A stretch of DNA of 64,000 nt from Flavobacterium bernardetii. Its GTDB lineage: Bacteria > Bacteroidota > Bacteroidia > Flavobacteriales > Flavobacteriaceae. Shown piece after piece: positions 43,618 to 52,754 of this stretch. Under the pieces are notes generated by a model that was not told where the DNA came from, did not search any database, and saw only the letters and a list, made by a program, of their open reading frames with translations. Numbering within the stretch: the stretch's first letter is position 1; every line of letters starts with the position of its first letter. Both the position numbers and the translations under genes were made by a program. The DNA lies in contig NZ_JAANOQ010000001.1 in NCBI RefSeq assembly GCF_011305415.1, positions 459,631 through 523,630 on the forward strand, written 5' to 3'.

Positions 43618-44750
43618 TAACAAATAAACCAATTTACATTACCGATGCTAATTGCGTAACTCCTTTAGGTTTTGATATTGAAACCAATTGGAAGGCACTT
43701 GTAAATGGGCAATCTGGAATTCAATTTCAAGAGAAATATGGAAATCTTTCTTCTATATACGCGTCTATTATTGATACAGAAAAACTTAACGAAAGTTTTC
43801 TAAAAGTTACGAATGAAAATTCATTTACGAAATTGGAAAAAATGCTGATTTTAGCATTGCATCCTGTTGTTAGTAAAAATAAAATTTCAGAGAAATCGGT
43901 TTTAATTTTGTCTACAACTAAAGGAAATATTTCAGCATTAGAAAATCAAGAAGCACCAATTGAAGACGCACAATTAAGTACTTTAGCAAAAAAAATAAAT
44001 ACATTTTTTGGATTTAAAACAGAACCAATTGTGGTTTCAAATGCATGTGTTTCTGGAGTTTTAGCTGTTTCTGTAGCAAAAAGAATGATTCAGTTCGGAG
44101 CTTACGATAATGCATTTGTCATTGCTGGTGATGAAATCTCAGAATTTGTTTTGTCAGGTTTTAATTCCTTTCAAGCGATGAGTAATTTACCTTGTACACC
44201 TTATGATGCGGAACGAAATGGTGTTACATTAGGTGAAGCAAGTGCAGCAGTTTTTATCACAACAGAAAAACCAACAAATAATGCCATTGCTATAATTGGT
44301 GATGGAGCCGTTAACGATGCAAACCATATTTCTGGACCATCAAGAACTGGTGACGGATTGTATAAAAGTATAGAAAGTGCTTTCAAAGAAGCCAATATCG
44401 GTAAAGATAAATTAGATTATATTTCAGCTCACGGAACAGCCACTTTATATAATGACGAAATGGAAGCAATAGCCTTTTCGCGATCAAATATAGATAATGT
44501 GGCCATTAATAGTTTAAAAGGTTATTTCGGACATACCTTAGGTGCTTCGGGATTATTAGAAATTGTAATAGGTTTACAATCAATATATCACAATGAATTA
44601 TTAGCGTCAAAAGGGTTTTCAAACTCTGGAGTTTCTAAACCAATTGATGTTTTAAAAGAAAATAGAAAGCAAGAAATTACGTATTTCTTAAAAACAGCAT
44701 CAGGTTTTGGTGGATGTAATACAGCAATATTGTTTGAAAAAATAAATTAG
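43614..44750 (+). CDS. 3-oxoacyl-ACP synthase (ketosynthase) 2
   Basis: From ATG 43614 (ATGA overlap with the thioesterase stop) this is a 378-residue ketosynthase with Cys145 ([12 protein letters not shown]), His273 ([11 protein letters not shown]) and His307 ([12 protein letters not shown]) all present. It likely extends one chain of flexirubin. An upstream in-frame ATG at 43587 overlaps the thioesterase and is less likely. It lies immediately before the short ketosynthase-like protein at 44753. Confidence 0.9.
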   Translation: MITNKPIYITDANCVTPLGFDIETNWKALVNGQSGIQFQEKYGNLSSIYASIIDTEKLNESFLKVTNENSFTKLEKMLILALHPVVSKNKISEKSVLILSTTKGNISALENQEAPIEDAQLSTLAKKINTFFGFKTEPIVVSNACVSGVLAVSVAKRMIQFGAYDNAFVIAGDEISEFVLSGFNSFQAMSNLPCTPYDAERNGVTLGEASAAVFITTEKPTNNAIAIIGDGAVNDANHISGPSRTGDGLYKSIESAFKEANIGKDKLDYISAHGTATLYNDEMEAIAFSRSNIDNVAINSLKGYFGHTLGASGLLEIVIGLQSIYHNELLASKGFSNSGVSKPIDVLKENRKQEITYFLKTASGFGGCNTAILFEKIN

Positions 44751-44752
44751 AT

Positions 44753-45367
44753 TTGACAACAAATTATCACATATCAAACTATTGTAAAATAGAAAACAAT
44801 TCACTTCAAGTAAACGGAATTACTGTTTTAGAAATGAAAGATGTATTGTTTCCTGAATTTATAAAAAACGCCTCAAAAGCAATTGAATTAGAATATCCGA
44901 AATTTTTTAAAATGGATAATTTAAGTAAATTAGCTTTTTTAGGTGCTGAAGCTATTTTGAAAAACACTATCAATTTAGAAGAAGAAAATGATATCGCATT
45001 AGTATTTGCGAATAAAGCATCAAGTTTAGATACAGATGTAAAATACCAAGAATCTATTTCTGATAAAGAGAATTATTTTCCGAGTCCAGCCGTTTTTGTG
45101 TATACCTTGCCAAATATTTGTGTAGGAGAAATAAGTATCAAAAACCAATTGAAAACAGAAAATGCCTTTTTTGTTTTTGATGATTTTAAAGCGGATTTTA
45201 TGTCGGATTATACATCGTACTTATTAGAAAGTGGTAAAGCAGAAAAAGTACTATGCGGTTGGGTTGAATTTTACAAAAATGACTATAAAGCTTTTGTTTA
45301 CTTGGTTGAAAAATCAGGAACAACGGCTCACAATAAAGAAGTAATACAAACACTATATAATAAATAA
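44753..45367 (+). CDS. Short ketosynthase-like protein without active-site cysteine
   Basis: The 204-residue protein resembles N-terminal ketosynthase-like proteins found in Bacteroidota pigment clusters: [36 protein letters not shown] and [20 protein letters not shown]. It is half the length of a ketosynthase and lacks a nucleophilic Cys motif. It may be an assembly partner of the ketosynthases. The only start found is TTG 44753, 2 bp after the previous stop. It ends 2 bp before the second carrier protein gene. Confidence 0.75.
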   Translation: MTTNYHISNYCKIENNSLQVNGITVLEMKDVLFPEFIKNASKAIELEYPKFFKMDNLSKLAFLGAEAILKNTINLEEENDIALVFANKASSLDTDVKYQESISDKENYFPSPAVFVYTLPNICVGEISIKNQLKTENAFFVFDDFKADFMSDYTSYLLESGKAEKVLCGWVEFYKNDYKAFVYLVEKSGTTAHNKEVIQTLYNK

Positions 45368-45369
45368 TT

Positions 45370-45627
45370 ATGGAAGCATTAAAACAAGAATTAAAAGCAA
45401 AAATTATTGAGGCACTTAATTTAGAAGATATCGCAATTGAAGAAATAAACGATAACGATCCATTATTTGGAGAAGGTTTAGGTTTAGATTCTATTGATGC
45501 TTTAGAATTAATTGTTCTTTTAGATAAAGAATACGGAATCAGATTAGCAGATCCAAAACAAGGTAAATCAATCTTTGAATCTGTGGAAACAATGGCAAAA
45601 TATATTTCTGAAAATAGAACAAAATAA
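45370..45627 (+). CDS. Acyl carrier protein 2
   Basis: The 85-residue carrier protein has phosphopantetheine Ser41 in LGLDSIDALEL. It is distinct from the carrier at 33937, so the cluster has two. Its position between the short ketosynthase-like protein and the ketosynthase/CLF pair suggests it serves the aryl-polyene line. Confidence 0.93.
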   Translation: MEALKQELKAKIIEALNLEDIAIEEINDNDPLFGEGLGLDSIDALELIVLLDKEYGIRLADPKQGKSIFESVETMAKYISENRTK

Positions 45628-45640
45628 TATTTATAAATAT

Positions 45641-46831
45641 ATGAAAGTTGCAATAACAGGCATGGGAATTATTTCTTCAATTGGTACTACGGTTGAAGAA
45701 AATTTTCATTCATTAGTTTCTTTAAAAACAGGTCTCTCAACAATTTCAAATTTTGAAACCATTCATAAAGATGTGATTAGAGTAGGAGAAATTAAACAAA
45801 CCAATGAGCAATTAGCCGAGCAACTTAATTTACCCAGTGATAATAATTTTTCACGAACTGCATTATTAGGCGCAATAGCAGCAAAACAAGCTGTGAAAGA
45901 TGCAAACATTACGAATATTAATGAATGTAAATCAGGATTGATTTCAGCAACTAGCGTTGGCGGAATGGACATGACTGAAAAATATTTTTACGATTATTTC
46001 GAAAACGAAGCTTGCCAAAAATATATCACTAGTCATGATATTGGCGATAATTCTCAAAAAATCGCCAATTGCATTGGATTAAAAGGATTAGTTACTACGA
46101 TTAGTACGGCTTGTTCTTCTGCGGCAAATGCTATTATGCTTGGCGCGAGATTAATTGAATCTGGCGAATTAGATAGAGTAGTTGTAGGTGGAACAGATGC
46201 TTTGGCAAAGTTCACTATCAACGGATTCAAAACGTTAATGATTTTATCTGATGAATACAACGCTCCATTTGATAACAATAGAAAAGGTCTGAATTTAGGT
46301 GAAGCAGCTGCTTTCTTAGTTTTAGAATCCGATGCTATTGTAAAAAAACACAATAAAAAAGTATTGGCTTATGTTGCTGGATTCGGAAATGCGAATGATG
46401 CTTTTCATCAAACTGCTTCTTCTGAAAACGGTGATGGTGCTTTTTTAGCAATGAATAAAGCTTTCAAAATGGCTAAAATTCCACCAAGCGAAATTGACTA
46501 CATCAACGCGCATGGAACGGCCACTCCAAATAACGATTTATCTGAAGGAAGAGCCATTATCAGAATATTTGGCGACAATGTTCCCGATTTTAGTTCTACC
46601 AAACCTTTTACTGGTCATACATTAGCTGCTGCAGCTGGTATTGAAGCAGTTTATAGTATTTTGGCACTTCAAAATAATATAGTATATCCAAATTTGAATT
46701 TTAAAACAAATATGGAAGAATTCAACTTAACACCACAATTGACGCTTAAAGAAAAAGAAATTAATCATGTGCTGTCCAATTCTTTCGGATTTGGAGGTAA
46801 TTGTTCCACTTTAATATTTTCAAAAAACTAA
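45641..46831 (+). CDS. 3-oxoacyl-ACP synthase (ketosynthase) 3
   Basis: From ATG 45641 this is a 396-residue ketosynthase with Cys158 (STACSSAANAIM), His291 (NAHGTATPNND) and His326 (TKPFTGHTLAAA) intact. An in-frame ATG at 45575 overlaps the carrier protein gene and is rejected. Its TAA stop overlaps the next ATG by one base. The next gene encodes a degenerate ketosynthase, so the two probably form a KS/chain-length-factor heterodimer. Confidence 0.92.
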   Translation: MKVAITGMGIISSIGTTVEENFHSLVSLKTGLSTISNFETIHKDVIRVGEIKQTNEQLAEQLNLPSDNNFSRTALLGAIAAKQAVKDANITNINECKSGLISATSVGGMDMTEKYFYDYFENEACQKYITSHDIGDNSQKIANCIGLKGLVTTISTACSSAANAIMLGARLIESGELDRVVVGGTDALAKFTINGFKTLMILSDEYNAPFDNNRKGLNLGEAAAFLVLESDAIVKKHNKKVLAYVAGFGNANDAFHQTASSENGDGAFLAMNKAFKMAKIPPSEIDYINAHGTATPNNDLSEGRAIIRIFGDNVPDFSSTKPFTGHTLAAAAGIEAVYSILALQNNIVYPNLNFKTNMEEFNLTPQLTLKEKEINHVLSNSFGFGGNCSTLIFSKN

Positions 46832-47892
46832 TGAAAAAGTGCTACATTAATGGTATGGGATGTGTCTCTGCTCAAGATACTTATGAAACTTCTTTCTTAG
46901 AATCGGTTGCAGTTAATACTACTGAAAATATTCTTTATGCGATTCAACCATCGTATAAAGAATTAATTCCGCCAGCCGCAGCCAGAAGAATGGCAAAAGG
47001 TGTGAAGATGGGTTTAGCGGCTTCTACAAAAGCTTTAAAAGAAGCTAATATTGAAGTTCCTGATGCAATCATTACAGGAACTGGAATGGGTTGTATTGAA
47101 GATTCTGAAAAATTCTTAAAGGCTTTATTAGATAATAATGAAGAGTATTTAACGCCAACCAATTTTATACAATCTACACATAATACCGTTGGTGGACAAA
47201 TTGCGATAGGATTAGGTTGTAAAGGATATAATTTTACGTATGTTAATGGTGCAATTTCTTTTGAATCAGCCTTGTTAGATGCGAAAATGCAATTGGAAAA
47301 TGAGGAAGAAAACTCAATTTTAGTTGGTGCAGCAGATGAAACTTCTTCTCATACAATGGAGTTATTCAAACTGGTCAATATTATTAAAAAAGAAAGTGAT
47401 CAACCGTATTCAGTTTTAGATTCTAATTCAATTGGTGTTGTTCATAGTGAAGGTGCGACTTTCGTAGCATTAGAAAATGTTCAAAAAGAGAGTTCTTATG
47501 CTATTTTAGAAGCTTTACAAATTCAAAATGAATTAAATATTGAAGAAGTAAAAAACTTTGTTACTGCTTTTTTAAATAAGAATAATCTAAAAACAGAAGA
47601 TATTGACGCTGTCGTTTTTGGAAACAATGGTGATGTAAATTTTGATACTTATTACTCAGAAGCTAGTTCATTATTCCAACAAACACCACAAATTTATTAT
47701 AAACATTTAAGTGGCGAATATAATACGGCTTCTGCATTTGGTTTTTGGGTAGCCGCTTCTATCATTAAAAGTCAAGTTATTCCAGCAAGTGTAAAAATGA
47801 ACACTTTTGAAAAAACTACTTTTTCAAAAGTTTTACTATATAATCAATACCAAGGAAAAGACCAAAGTTTAGTGCTTTTATCAAAATGTTAA
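46831..47892 (+). CDS. Chain-length-factor-like degenerate ketosynthase
   Basis: The 353-residue protein keeps the ketosynthase fold pattern (IITGTGMGCIEDSEKFLKAL, LTPTNFIQSTHNTVGGQIA) but lacks the catalytic residues. The Cys position is Ala141 (VNGAISFESALL), the NAHGT position is GNNGDVNFD, and the TGHTLAAA position is LSGEYNTASAFG. This is the signature of a KS-beta/chain length factor. TAATG coupling with ketosynthase 3 supports a heterodimer that sets aryl-polyene length. ATG 46831 is chosen over 46801 because it gives one-base overlap coupling. Confidence 0.87.
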   Translation: MKKCYINGMGCVSAQDTYETSFLESVAVNTTENILYAIQPSYKELIPPAAARRMAKGVKMGLAASTKALKEANIEVPDAIITGTGMGCIEDSEKFLKALLDNNEEYLTPTNFIQSTHNTVGGQIAIGLGCKGYNFTYVNGAISFESALLDAKMQLENEEENSILVGAADETSSHTMELFKLVNIIKKESDQPYSVLDSNSIGVVHSEGATFVALENVQKESSYAILEALQIQNELNIEEVKNFVTAFLNKNNLKTEDIDAVVFGNNGDVNFDTYYSEASSLFQQTPQIYYKHLSGEYNTASAFGFWVAASIIKSQVIPASVKMNTFEKTTFSKVLLYNQYQGKDQSLVLLSKC

Positions 47893-48689
47893 GACATACA
47901 TATTCTGTTTTTATATTTTTCATACTGCTAGCCTTTTTGTTTTTTACTAAGGCTAGTGTTCTTTTATATGTTTTGTTGATTGTAGCTTTTTTAGCGATTA
48001 CATCTTGGGGTGCATTTGATATTAGACTGAATTATTTTTCAACTAATATTTGTCGAAGCAACAATAAAAAAGATAAAGAAATAGCCATTACATTTGATGA
48101 TGGTCCACACGAAAAAACGATTGAAATTTTAGATTTATTATCGAAATATAATGCAAAAGCTACTTTTTTTTGCATCGGAAAACAAATTGAAAAATATCCA
48201 AAAACTGTTGAAAGAATAATTGCTGAAGGTCATAATATTGGCAATCATTCGTACTCTCATTCCAATTGGAATGGTTTTTTTTCTACTAAAAAAATTGCCT
48301 CTGAAATAGAACACACTAAAGAATTGATTGCACAACTTGTACATAAAAAAACGAGAATTTACAGGCCGCCATTCGGAGTTACAAATCCGAATATTTCAAG
48401 AGCAATTTCTAGAACAAATCAAGTTGTAATAGGTTGGAATGTACGTTCTTTAGATACGGTTATTGAAAGTGAAGTTTTAATTTTTGAAAGAATCAAAAAG
48501 AGAATAAAACCTGGAAGTATTATTTTATTACACGATACTTCTGCAAAAACAGTATGGGTTTTGGAACAGTTATTGCTATTTTTGCAGTCTGAAGGTTATA
48601 AAACAAAAACCATCGAGGAATTATTAGACATACAAGCCTATGAAATCACTAACAATAATCAGTTTGTGCAAGCAAACATCAATAAATAA
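47886..48689 (+). CDS. Polysaccharide deacetylase-family protein
   Basis: The 267-residue protein has one or two N-terminal transmembrane helices (about 7-42) and a NodB-type deacetylase domain: TFDDGP (Asp71/Asp72), HNIGNHSYSH (His121/His125 metal ligands), RPPFG and LLHDTS. Family members remove acetyl groups from sugars. A role in flexirubin is not obvious, although it is a regular member of such clusters. It overlaps the CLF-like gene by 7 bp. The TAA at 48687 ends it. Confidence 0.87.
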   Translation: MLRHTYSVFIFFILLAFLFFTKASVLLYVLLIVAFLAITSWGAFDIRLNYFSTNICRSNNKKDKEIAITFDDGPHEKTIEILDLLSKYNAKATFFCIGKQIEKYPKTVERIIAEGHNIGNHSYSHSNWNGFFSTKKIASEIEHTKELIAQLVHKKTRIYRPPFGVTNPNISRAISRTNQVVIGWNVRSLDTVIESEVLIFERIKKRIKPGSIILLHDTSAKTVWVLEQLLLFLQSEGYKTKTIEELLDIQAYEITNNNQFVQANINK

Positions 48690-48732
48690 AAAAGTGATAA
48701 CATATATGACCTATAAAAAAAATCATACATAT

Positions 48733-49359
48733 ATGAAAACTAAACTTTTATTGTTGATCATTTTAATTTGTAGCTTTAAAATAAGCACGCAAGAAATCAA
48801 AATGTCAGCTCAAGAAATAGCTAAATTTAAGGAAACAGTTGAAAGTCAGTCTAAAACTATTAAAACTATAAAAACTGATTTTGTACAAATTAAGCACATG
48901 GACTTTTTAACAAAAGATATTGAAAGTTCTGGAAAACTTAATTTTAAAGCGCCAAATATGTTAAGTTGGCAGTATACTAAGCCTTATCAATACAGTATTA
49001 TTTTTAAAAATAATAAAGTGTATATCAACGATCAAGGGAAAAAAAGTACAGTTGATGCCAAAAGTAAAATTTTCGAAAAAATTAATAAACTTATTGTTGG
49101 AAGTGTAAGTGGAAATATGTTTGACGATAAAGAATTTACTATATCATATTTTAAAAATAAACAGCATTATATTGCCAAATTAATTCCTAAAACAGCTGCG
49201 ATTAAAAAGATGATCAAACAAATTGATTTATATTTTCCATTAAAAGAAAATACTGTTTCTGAAGTAAAATTAATTGAATCATCTGGAGATTACACAAAAA
49301 TCACATTCAAAAATAAATTACTAAATGCAAAAATTGATGATGCGGTATTTACTAATTAG
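48733..49359 (+). CDS. LolA-like outer membrane lipoprotein carrier
   Basis: The 208-residue exported protein has a signal peptide (about 1-19) and the LolA-like fold: IKTDFVQIKHMDFLTKDIES, SGKLNFKAPNMLSWQYTKPY and a later LIPKTAAIKKMIKQIDLYFP. LolA carries lipids through the periplasm. A dedicated copy here could ferry flexirubin to the outer membrane. ATG 48733 gives the signal peptide; an in-frame ATG at 48640 overlaps the deacetylase gene. Confidence 0.87.
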   Translation: MKTKLLLLIILICSFKISTQEIKMSAQEIAKFKETVESQSKTIKTIKTDFVQIKHMDFLTKDIESSGKLNFKAPNMLSWQYTKPYQYSIIFKNNKVYINDQGKKSTVDAKSKIFEKINKLIVGSVSGNMFDDKEFTISYFKNKQHYIAKLIPKTAAIKKMIKQIDLYFPLKENTVSEVKLIESSGDYTKITFKNKLLNAKIDDAVFTN

Positions 49360-49948
49360 TACTTTCTTTTGTTTATTTTTATCTTGTAAGTCGTATCAAA
49401 TTCCTGATGCTGTTGAAACGGAGAATTCTACGTCAGTTGTTCAAAATCAATATTTTTCTGATGAGGCATTAGATTATGTATATAAAACGCACATTGAAAT
49501 TTATGGGAATGATATGAGTGGTATTTTTATTGTAAAACGCATAAACGATAGTTTACACAGAATGGTTTTAACAACAGATTTCGGAAATAAACTATTAGAT
49601 TTCGAAATTTCAGAAAACAGTTTTAAAGTAAATTATGTTTTTGATAAACTCGATAAAAAGATAATTATCAATACACTTAGAGATGATTTTAGTACCTTAT
49701 TACAAGTGAACAATAGTGTATTAAAAAAGTACAACAGAAATAACGAAAGTATATATCAAACTGAAAATAATCACTATTATTATTTTGATTTGATTTCAAA
49801 TAATTTAAGCAAGATAATTAAAACTAATAAAAGAAAGGAGAAGGTTATTTTTACATTTAACTCAAAAAAAACTACTTTTGCAGAAAATATCACGATTCAA
49901 CATCATAACATCAAACTAAAAATAGAATTAAATCAAATAATTAATTAA
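49337..49948 (+). CDS. Lipoprotein of the flexirubin cluster, unknown function
   Basis: From ATG 49337 this is a lipoprotein of about 203 residues with lipobox FLSC, a polar start and a beta-rich mature part (IYGNDMSGIFIVKRINDSLHRMVLTTDFGNKLLDFEI). The exact start is uncertain, as ATGs at 49325, 49337 and 49340 are all in frame. The gene overlaps the end of the LolA-like gene by 23 bp. By analogy with LolA/LolB it could be an outer membrane receptor for the carrier, but this is inference from position. Confidence 0.75.
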   Translation: MMRYLLISTFFCLFLSCKSYQIPDAVETENSTSVVQNQYFSDEALDYVYKTHIEIYGNDMSGIFIVKRINDSLHRMVLTTDFGNKLLDFEISENSFKVNYVFDKLDKKIIINTLRDDFSTLLQVNNSVLKKYNRNNESIYQTENNHYYYFDLISNNLSKIIKTNKRKEKVIFTFNSKKTTFAENITIQHHNIKLKIELNQIIN

Positions 49949-49957
49949 ACAATAAAA

Positions 49958-50593
49958 ATGAAAAAAGCGCTTTATTTATTCGCAATTATTTTAGGAGGTA
50001 TTACAATTAGTAATGCTCAAGTTACTTTTAAACCTGGTATTAGAGCCGGAGTAAATTTTTCGAGATTAACTCAGAATGATGATTTAAATGAAAAATATTC
50101 AACAATAACAGATTTTTATATTGCAGGTTTTGGTGAACTAAAACTTTCTAAATTTTATGCTTTACAGCCTGAAATTGGGTATTCAAGAGAAGGTTCTAAA
50201 AAGGAATATGTTTCTGTTACTTATAATCCATATGATAATTCAAATGTAACACAAAACCAAACAGCTGAGTTTAAAGTTCAGTACTTAACTTTAAATTTAA
50301 TGAATAAATTTTTCATAAAGAAAGCATATCTTCAAGTTGGTCCATCTTTAGATATTAATGTTTCTCCAGAGAAAAAAGTTTCGGATAACAATTATTCATA
50401 TAATCCATATAACTACAACTATTATGCAAATTATAATGATTATTCAGCTATTGATGTTGGTTTTGTAGGCGGGTTTGGAATTGACTTTACTAAAAATTTC
50501 GGTGTTGAAGCCAGAATTAAAAAAGGTATGGTTGATGTTTATGATGGTCAAGACGCTATTACTTACCAAGTAGGAGTTACTGCAAAATTTTAA
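49958..50593 (+). CDS. Outer membrane beta-barrel protein
   Basis: The 211-residue protein has a signal peptide (1-20, ending SNAQ) and a beta-barrel pattern with alternating residues, YALQPEIGYSREG, FVGGFGIDFTKNFGVEARIKKG and a C-terminal GVTAKF ending in Phe. It is of the PorT-like small barrel type. It is the last gene before a terminator and likely forms the end of a first transcript. Confidence 0.85.
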   Translation: MKKALYLFAIILGGITISNAQVTFKPGIRAGVNFSRLTQNDDLNEKYSTITDFYIAGFGELKLSKFYALQPEIGYSREGSKKEYVSVTYNPYDNSNVTQNQTAEFKVQYLTLNLMNKFFIKKAYLQVGPSLDINVSPEKKVSDNNYSYNPYNYNYYANYNDYSAIDVGFVGGFGIDFTKNFGVEARIKKGMVDVYDGQDAITYQVGVTAKF

Positions 50594-50609
50594 TATTTAC
50601 AATTTTATT

Positions 50610-50643
50610 AAAAAAAAGTCAACAAATTGTTGACTTTTTTTTA
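50610..50643 (+). terminator. Rho-independent terminator inside the pigment gene run
   Basis: AAAAAGTCAACAA and TTGTTGACTTTTTTTT form a strong stem with a T-run after the beta-barrel gene, splitting the run into two transcription units. Confidence 0.9.
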
Positions 50644-50673
50644 TGTTTAGTTTTATTTTAACTTTCATAAATG

Positions 50674-50681
50674 TATTTTTG
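50674..50681 (+). promoter_or_regulatory. Promoter -7 box TATTTTTG of the second transcript
   Basis: TATTTTTG matches TAnnTTTG, 19 nt before the ATG at 50701 and downstream of the strong terminator, so a new transcript very likely starts here. Confidence 0.6.
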
Positions 50682-50700
50682 TACCAAATAAAAAAAACTT

Positions 50701-51078
50701 ATGCTTTTAAAAGATTTTTATACCCTTGATATTATTGAAAATACGGACGTAAATAAATATAGTGCAGCCATTACTTTGAATAAAGATCACGCCATTTTTA
50801 AAGGACATTTCCCTGGGAATCCTGTGACACCAGGAGTTTGTATGATGCAAATCATTAAAGAAATAACGGAAAGTATTTTAAGCACAAGTTTAACAATGGT
50901 AAGTACAACTAATGTTAAATTTATGGCTTTAATCAATCCCGAAGTAAATGCAAAATTAACTTTAGATTTAGAAATATCTGAAAATGAAGCCTCTGAAATA
51001 AAAGTTAAAAATACTACAAGTTTTGAAGAAACTGTAGCATTAAAATTATCTAATACATACAAAAGAACAACTTCTTGA
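50701..51078 (+). CDS. 3-hydroxyacyl-ACP dehydratase (FabZ/FabA-like)
   Basis: The 125-residue hotdog protein has the classic KGHFPGNPVTPGVCMMQI with His36, the motif missing from the two hotdog proteins at 38841 and 39280. It should dehydrate 3-hydroxyacyl-ACP intermediates of the alkyl or polyene chain. Its TGA stop overlaps the TTG start of the next gene (TTGA). Confidence 0.9.
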   Translation: MLLKDFYTLDIIENTDVNKYSAAITLNKDHAIFKGHFPGNPVTPGVCMMQIIKEITESILSTSLTMVSTTNVKFMALINPEVNAKLTLDLEISENEASEIKVKNTTSFEETVALKLSNTYKRTTS

Positions 51079-51566
51079 AAATATTTTTTTCAATACTATT
51101 TGCTATAACTTTATCTGTTTTTCAGAGTTATAACTTAACAGACATTAGAAAAATGTATGTAGAATCTTCAGATTCTAAAGTGAACGCAACTAAGTTTTAT
51201 GATTTTATGAATAAATATTCAAAAAATGATGAAACTTTATTAGCCTATAAAGGCGCTTCAATCGCTTTAAAATCAAAACATACTTCAGGATTAAAACAAA
51301 AAAAAGAAGGATTTATTAAAGGTGTTTCAATTTTAGAAGGCGTAATAAAAGCCAATCCTAATAATGTTGAAGCCCGCTTAATCCGATTGAGTATTCAAGA
51401 AAACACACCTAAACTATTAAAATATAAAGAAAATATTGAAGCTGATAAAAAACAAATCTTACTTTTGTTTAACAAACAATCAGCTGATTTAAAGGAATAT
51501 ATAAAGAAATATGTAAATCAATCTTTAGGATTTACAAAAGCTGAAAAACAACAATTAAATAAATAG
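51075..51566 (+). CDS. Exported protein, unknown function
   Basis: The 163-residue protein has a signal-peptide-like N-terminus (1-18) and a helical mature part that contains a TPR-like segment (VSILEGVIKANPNNVEARLIRLS). The start is TTG 51075, coupled to the preceding stop. I do not recognise a family. It is followed one base later by the glycosyltransferase gene. Confidence 0.7.
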   Translation: MKIFFSILFAITLSVFQSYNLTDIRKMYVESSDSKVNATKFYDFMNKYSKNDETLLAYKGASIALKSKHTSGLKQKKEGFIKGVSILEGVIKANPNNVEARLIRLSIQENTPKLLKYKENIEADKKQILLLFNKQSADLKEYIKKYVNQSLGFTKAEKQQLNK

Positions 51567-51567
51567 A

Positions 51568-52746
51568 ATGCTTTCAAATTCTACTATTTCTGAAACATTA
51601 AATCTAAAAAAAGTTTGTGTTATTGTTCCAACTTACAATAATCATAAAACTTTGAATAGGGTTATTGATGGTGTATTGCAATATACCACTAATGTTATTG
51701 TTGTTAATGACGGTTCAACCGATAGTACAGCTGAAATAATAAATTCTTATACTTCGATTGAATCTATTCACCTTCCGAAAAATAAAGGAAAAGGAAATGC
51801 ACTACAAGTTGGTTTCAAAAAAGCCATTGAAAAAGGGTTTCATTATGCGATTACAATCGATTCTGATGGACAACATTTTCCTGATGATATTCCTGTTTTC
51901 TTAGAAGAATTAGCTAAAAACGAAAGCAATATTTTGCTAATCGGTAGCCGAAATATGAACCAAGAAGGTGTGCCTAAAAAAAGTAGTTTTGGGAATAAAT
52001 TTTCTAACTTTTGGTTTTGGTTTGAAACTGGAATTAAATTAGAAGACACACAATCTGGATACAGATTATATCCATTATTACAGCTTCCAAAAACATATTT
52101 TACAAATAAATTTGAATTTGAAATTGAAGTCATTGTTCGTGCGGCTTGGAAAGGAACAGAAGTGAAAAACATTCCAGTTAAAATTCTTTACGATCCTGAA
52201 GAACGTGTAACTCATTTCAGACCTTTTAAAGATTTTACAAGAATTAGTATTCTGAATACGATTTTAGTTATTATCACGCTTTTATATATCAAACCAAGAG
52301 ATTTTTTTAGAAATTTCAAAAAAAAAAAAATAAAGCAATTCATAAAAGAAGAAATTCTACAGAGTAACGATTCTAATTTAATTAAATCTTTATCAATTGC
52401 TTTGGGAGTTTTTATTGGAATTGCTCCATTTTGGGGATTTCAAACCGTTTTAGTGTTGTTTTTAGCCGTTTTATTCAGATGGAATAAAATATTAGCTTTT
52501 ACTTTTTCAAACATTAGCATTCCACCAATGATTCCATTTATAATTTTTGGTTCATTGCAAGTTGGTTCATATTTCGTAAAAGATGAAGTGAATTTTTCCG
52601 ATTATCAAAATTTAACTTTTGAAGCCATAAAAAGTCATACATCTCAATATGTTATTGGAAGTTTTATTTTAGCTACAATCGCCGCTTTTACTTTCGGAAT
52701 AGCTAGTTTTTTCTTACTTTCGCTTCTGCATAAAACTAAAAAATAA
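51568..52746 (+). CDS. Family 2 glycosyltransferase fused to DUF2062
   Basis: The 392-residue protein has a GT-A glycosyltransferase domain (about 15-235) with VIVPTYNN, VVNDGSTDST (about 46-55) and TIDSDGQH (DxD-type, about 92-99). The rest (about 268-392) is a membrane DUF2062 domain with IALGVFIGIAPFWGFQT. Such fusions may transfer a sugar to a lipid carrier. Its function in flexirubin is unclear; it may glycosylate or remodel a lipid. It lies between the small exported protein and the MMPL fusion. Confidence 0.87.
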   Translation: MLSNSTISETLNLKKVCVIVPTYNNHKTLNRVIDGVLQYTTNVIVVNDGSTDSTAEIINSYTSIESIHLPKNKGKGNALQVGFKKAIEKGFHYAITIDSDGQHFPDDIPVFLEELAKNESNILLIGSRNMNQEGVPKKSSFGNKFSNFWFWFETGIKLEDTQSGYRLYPLLQLPKTYFTNKFEFEIEVIVRAAWKGTEVKNIPVKILYDPEERVTHFRPFKDFTRISILNTILVIITLLYIKPRDFFRNFKKKKIKQFIKEEILQSNDSNLIKSLSIALGVFIGIAPFWGFQTVLVLFLAVLFRWNKILAFTFSNISIPPMIPFIIFGSLQVGSYFVKDEVNFSDYQNLTFEAIKSHTSQYVIGSFILATIAAFTFGIASFFLLSLLHKTKK

Positions 52747-52754
52747 CTCCCAAA

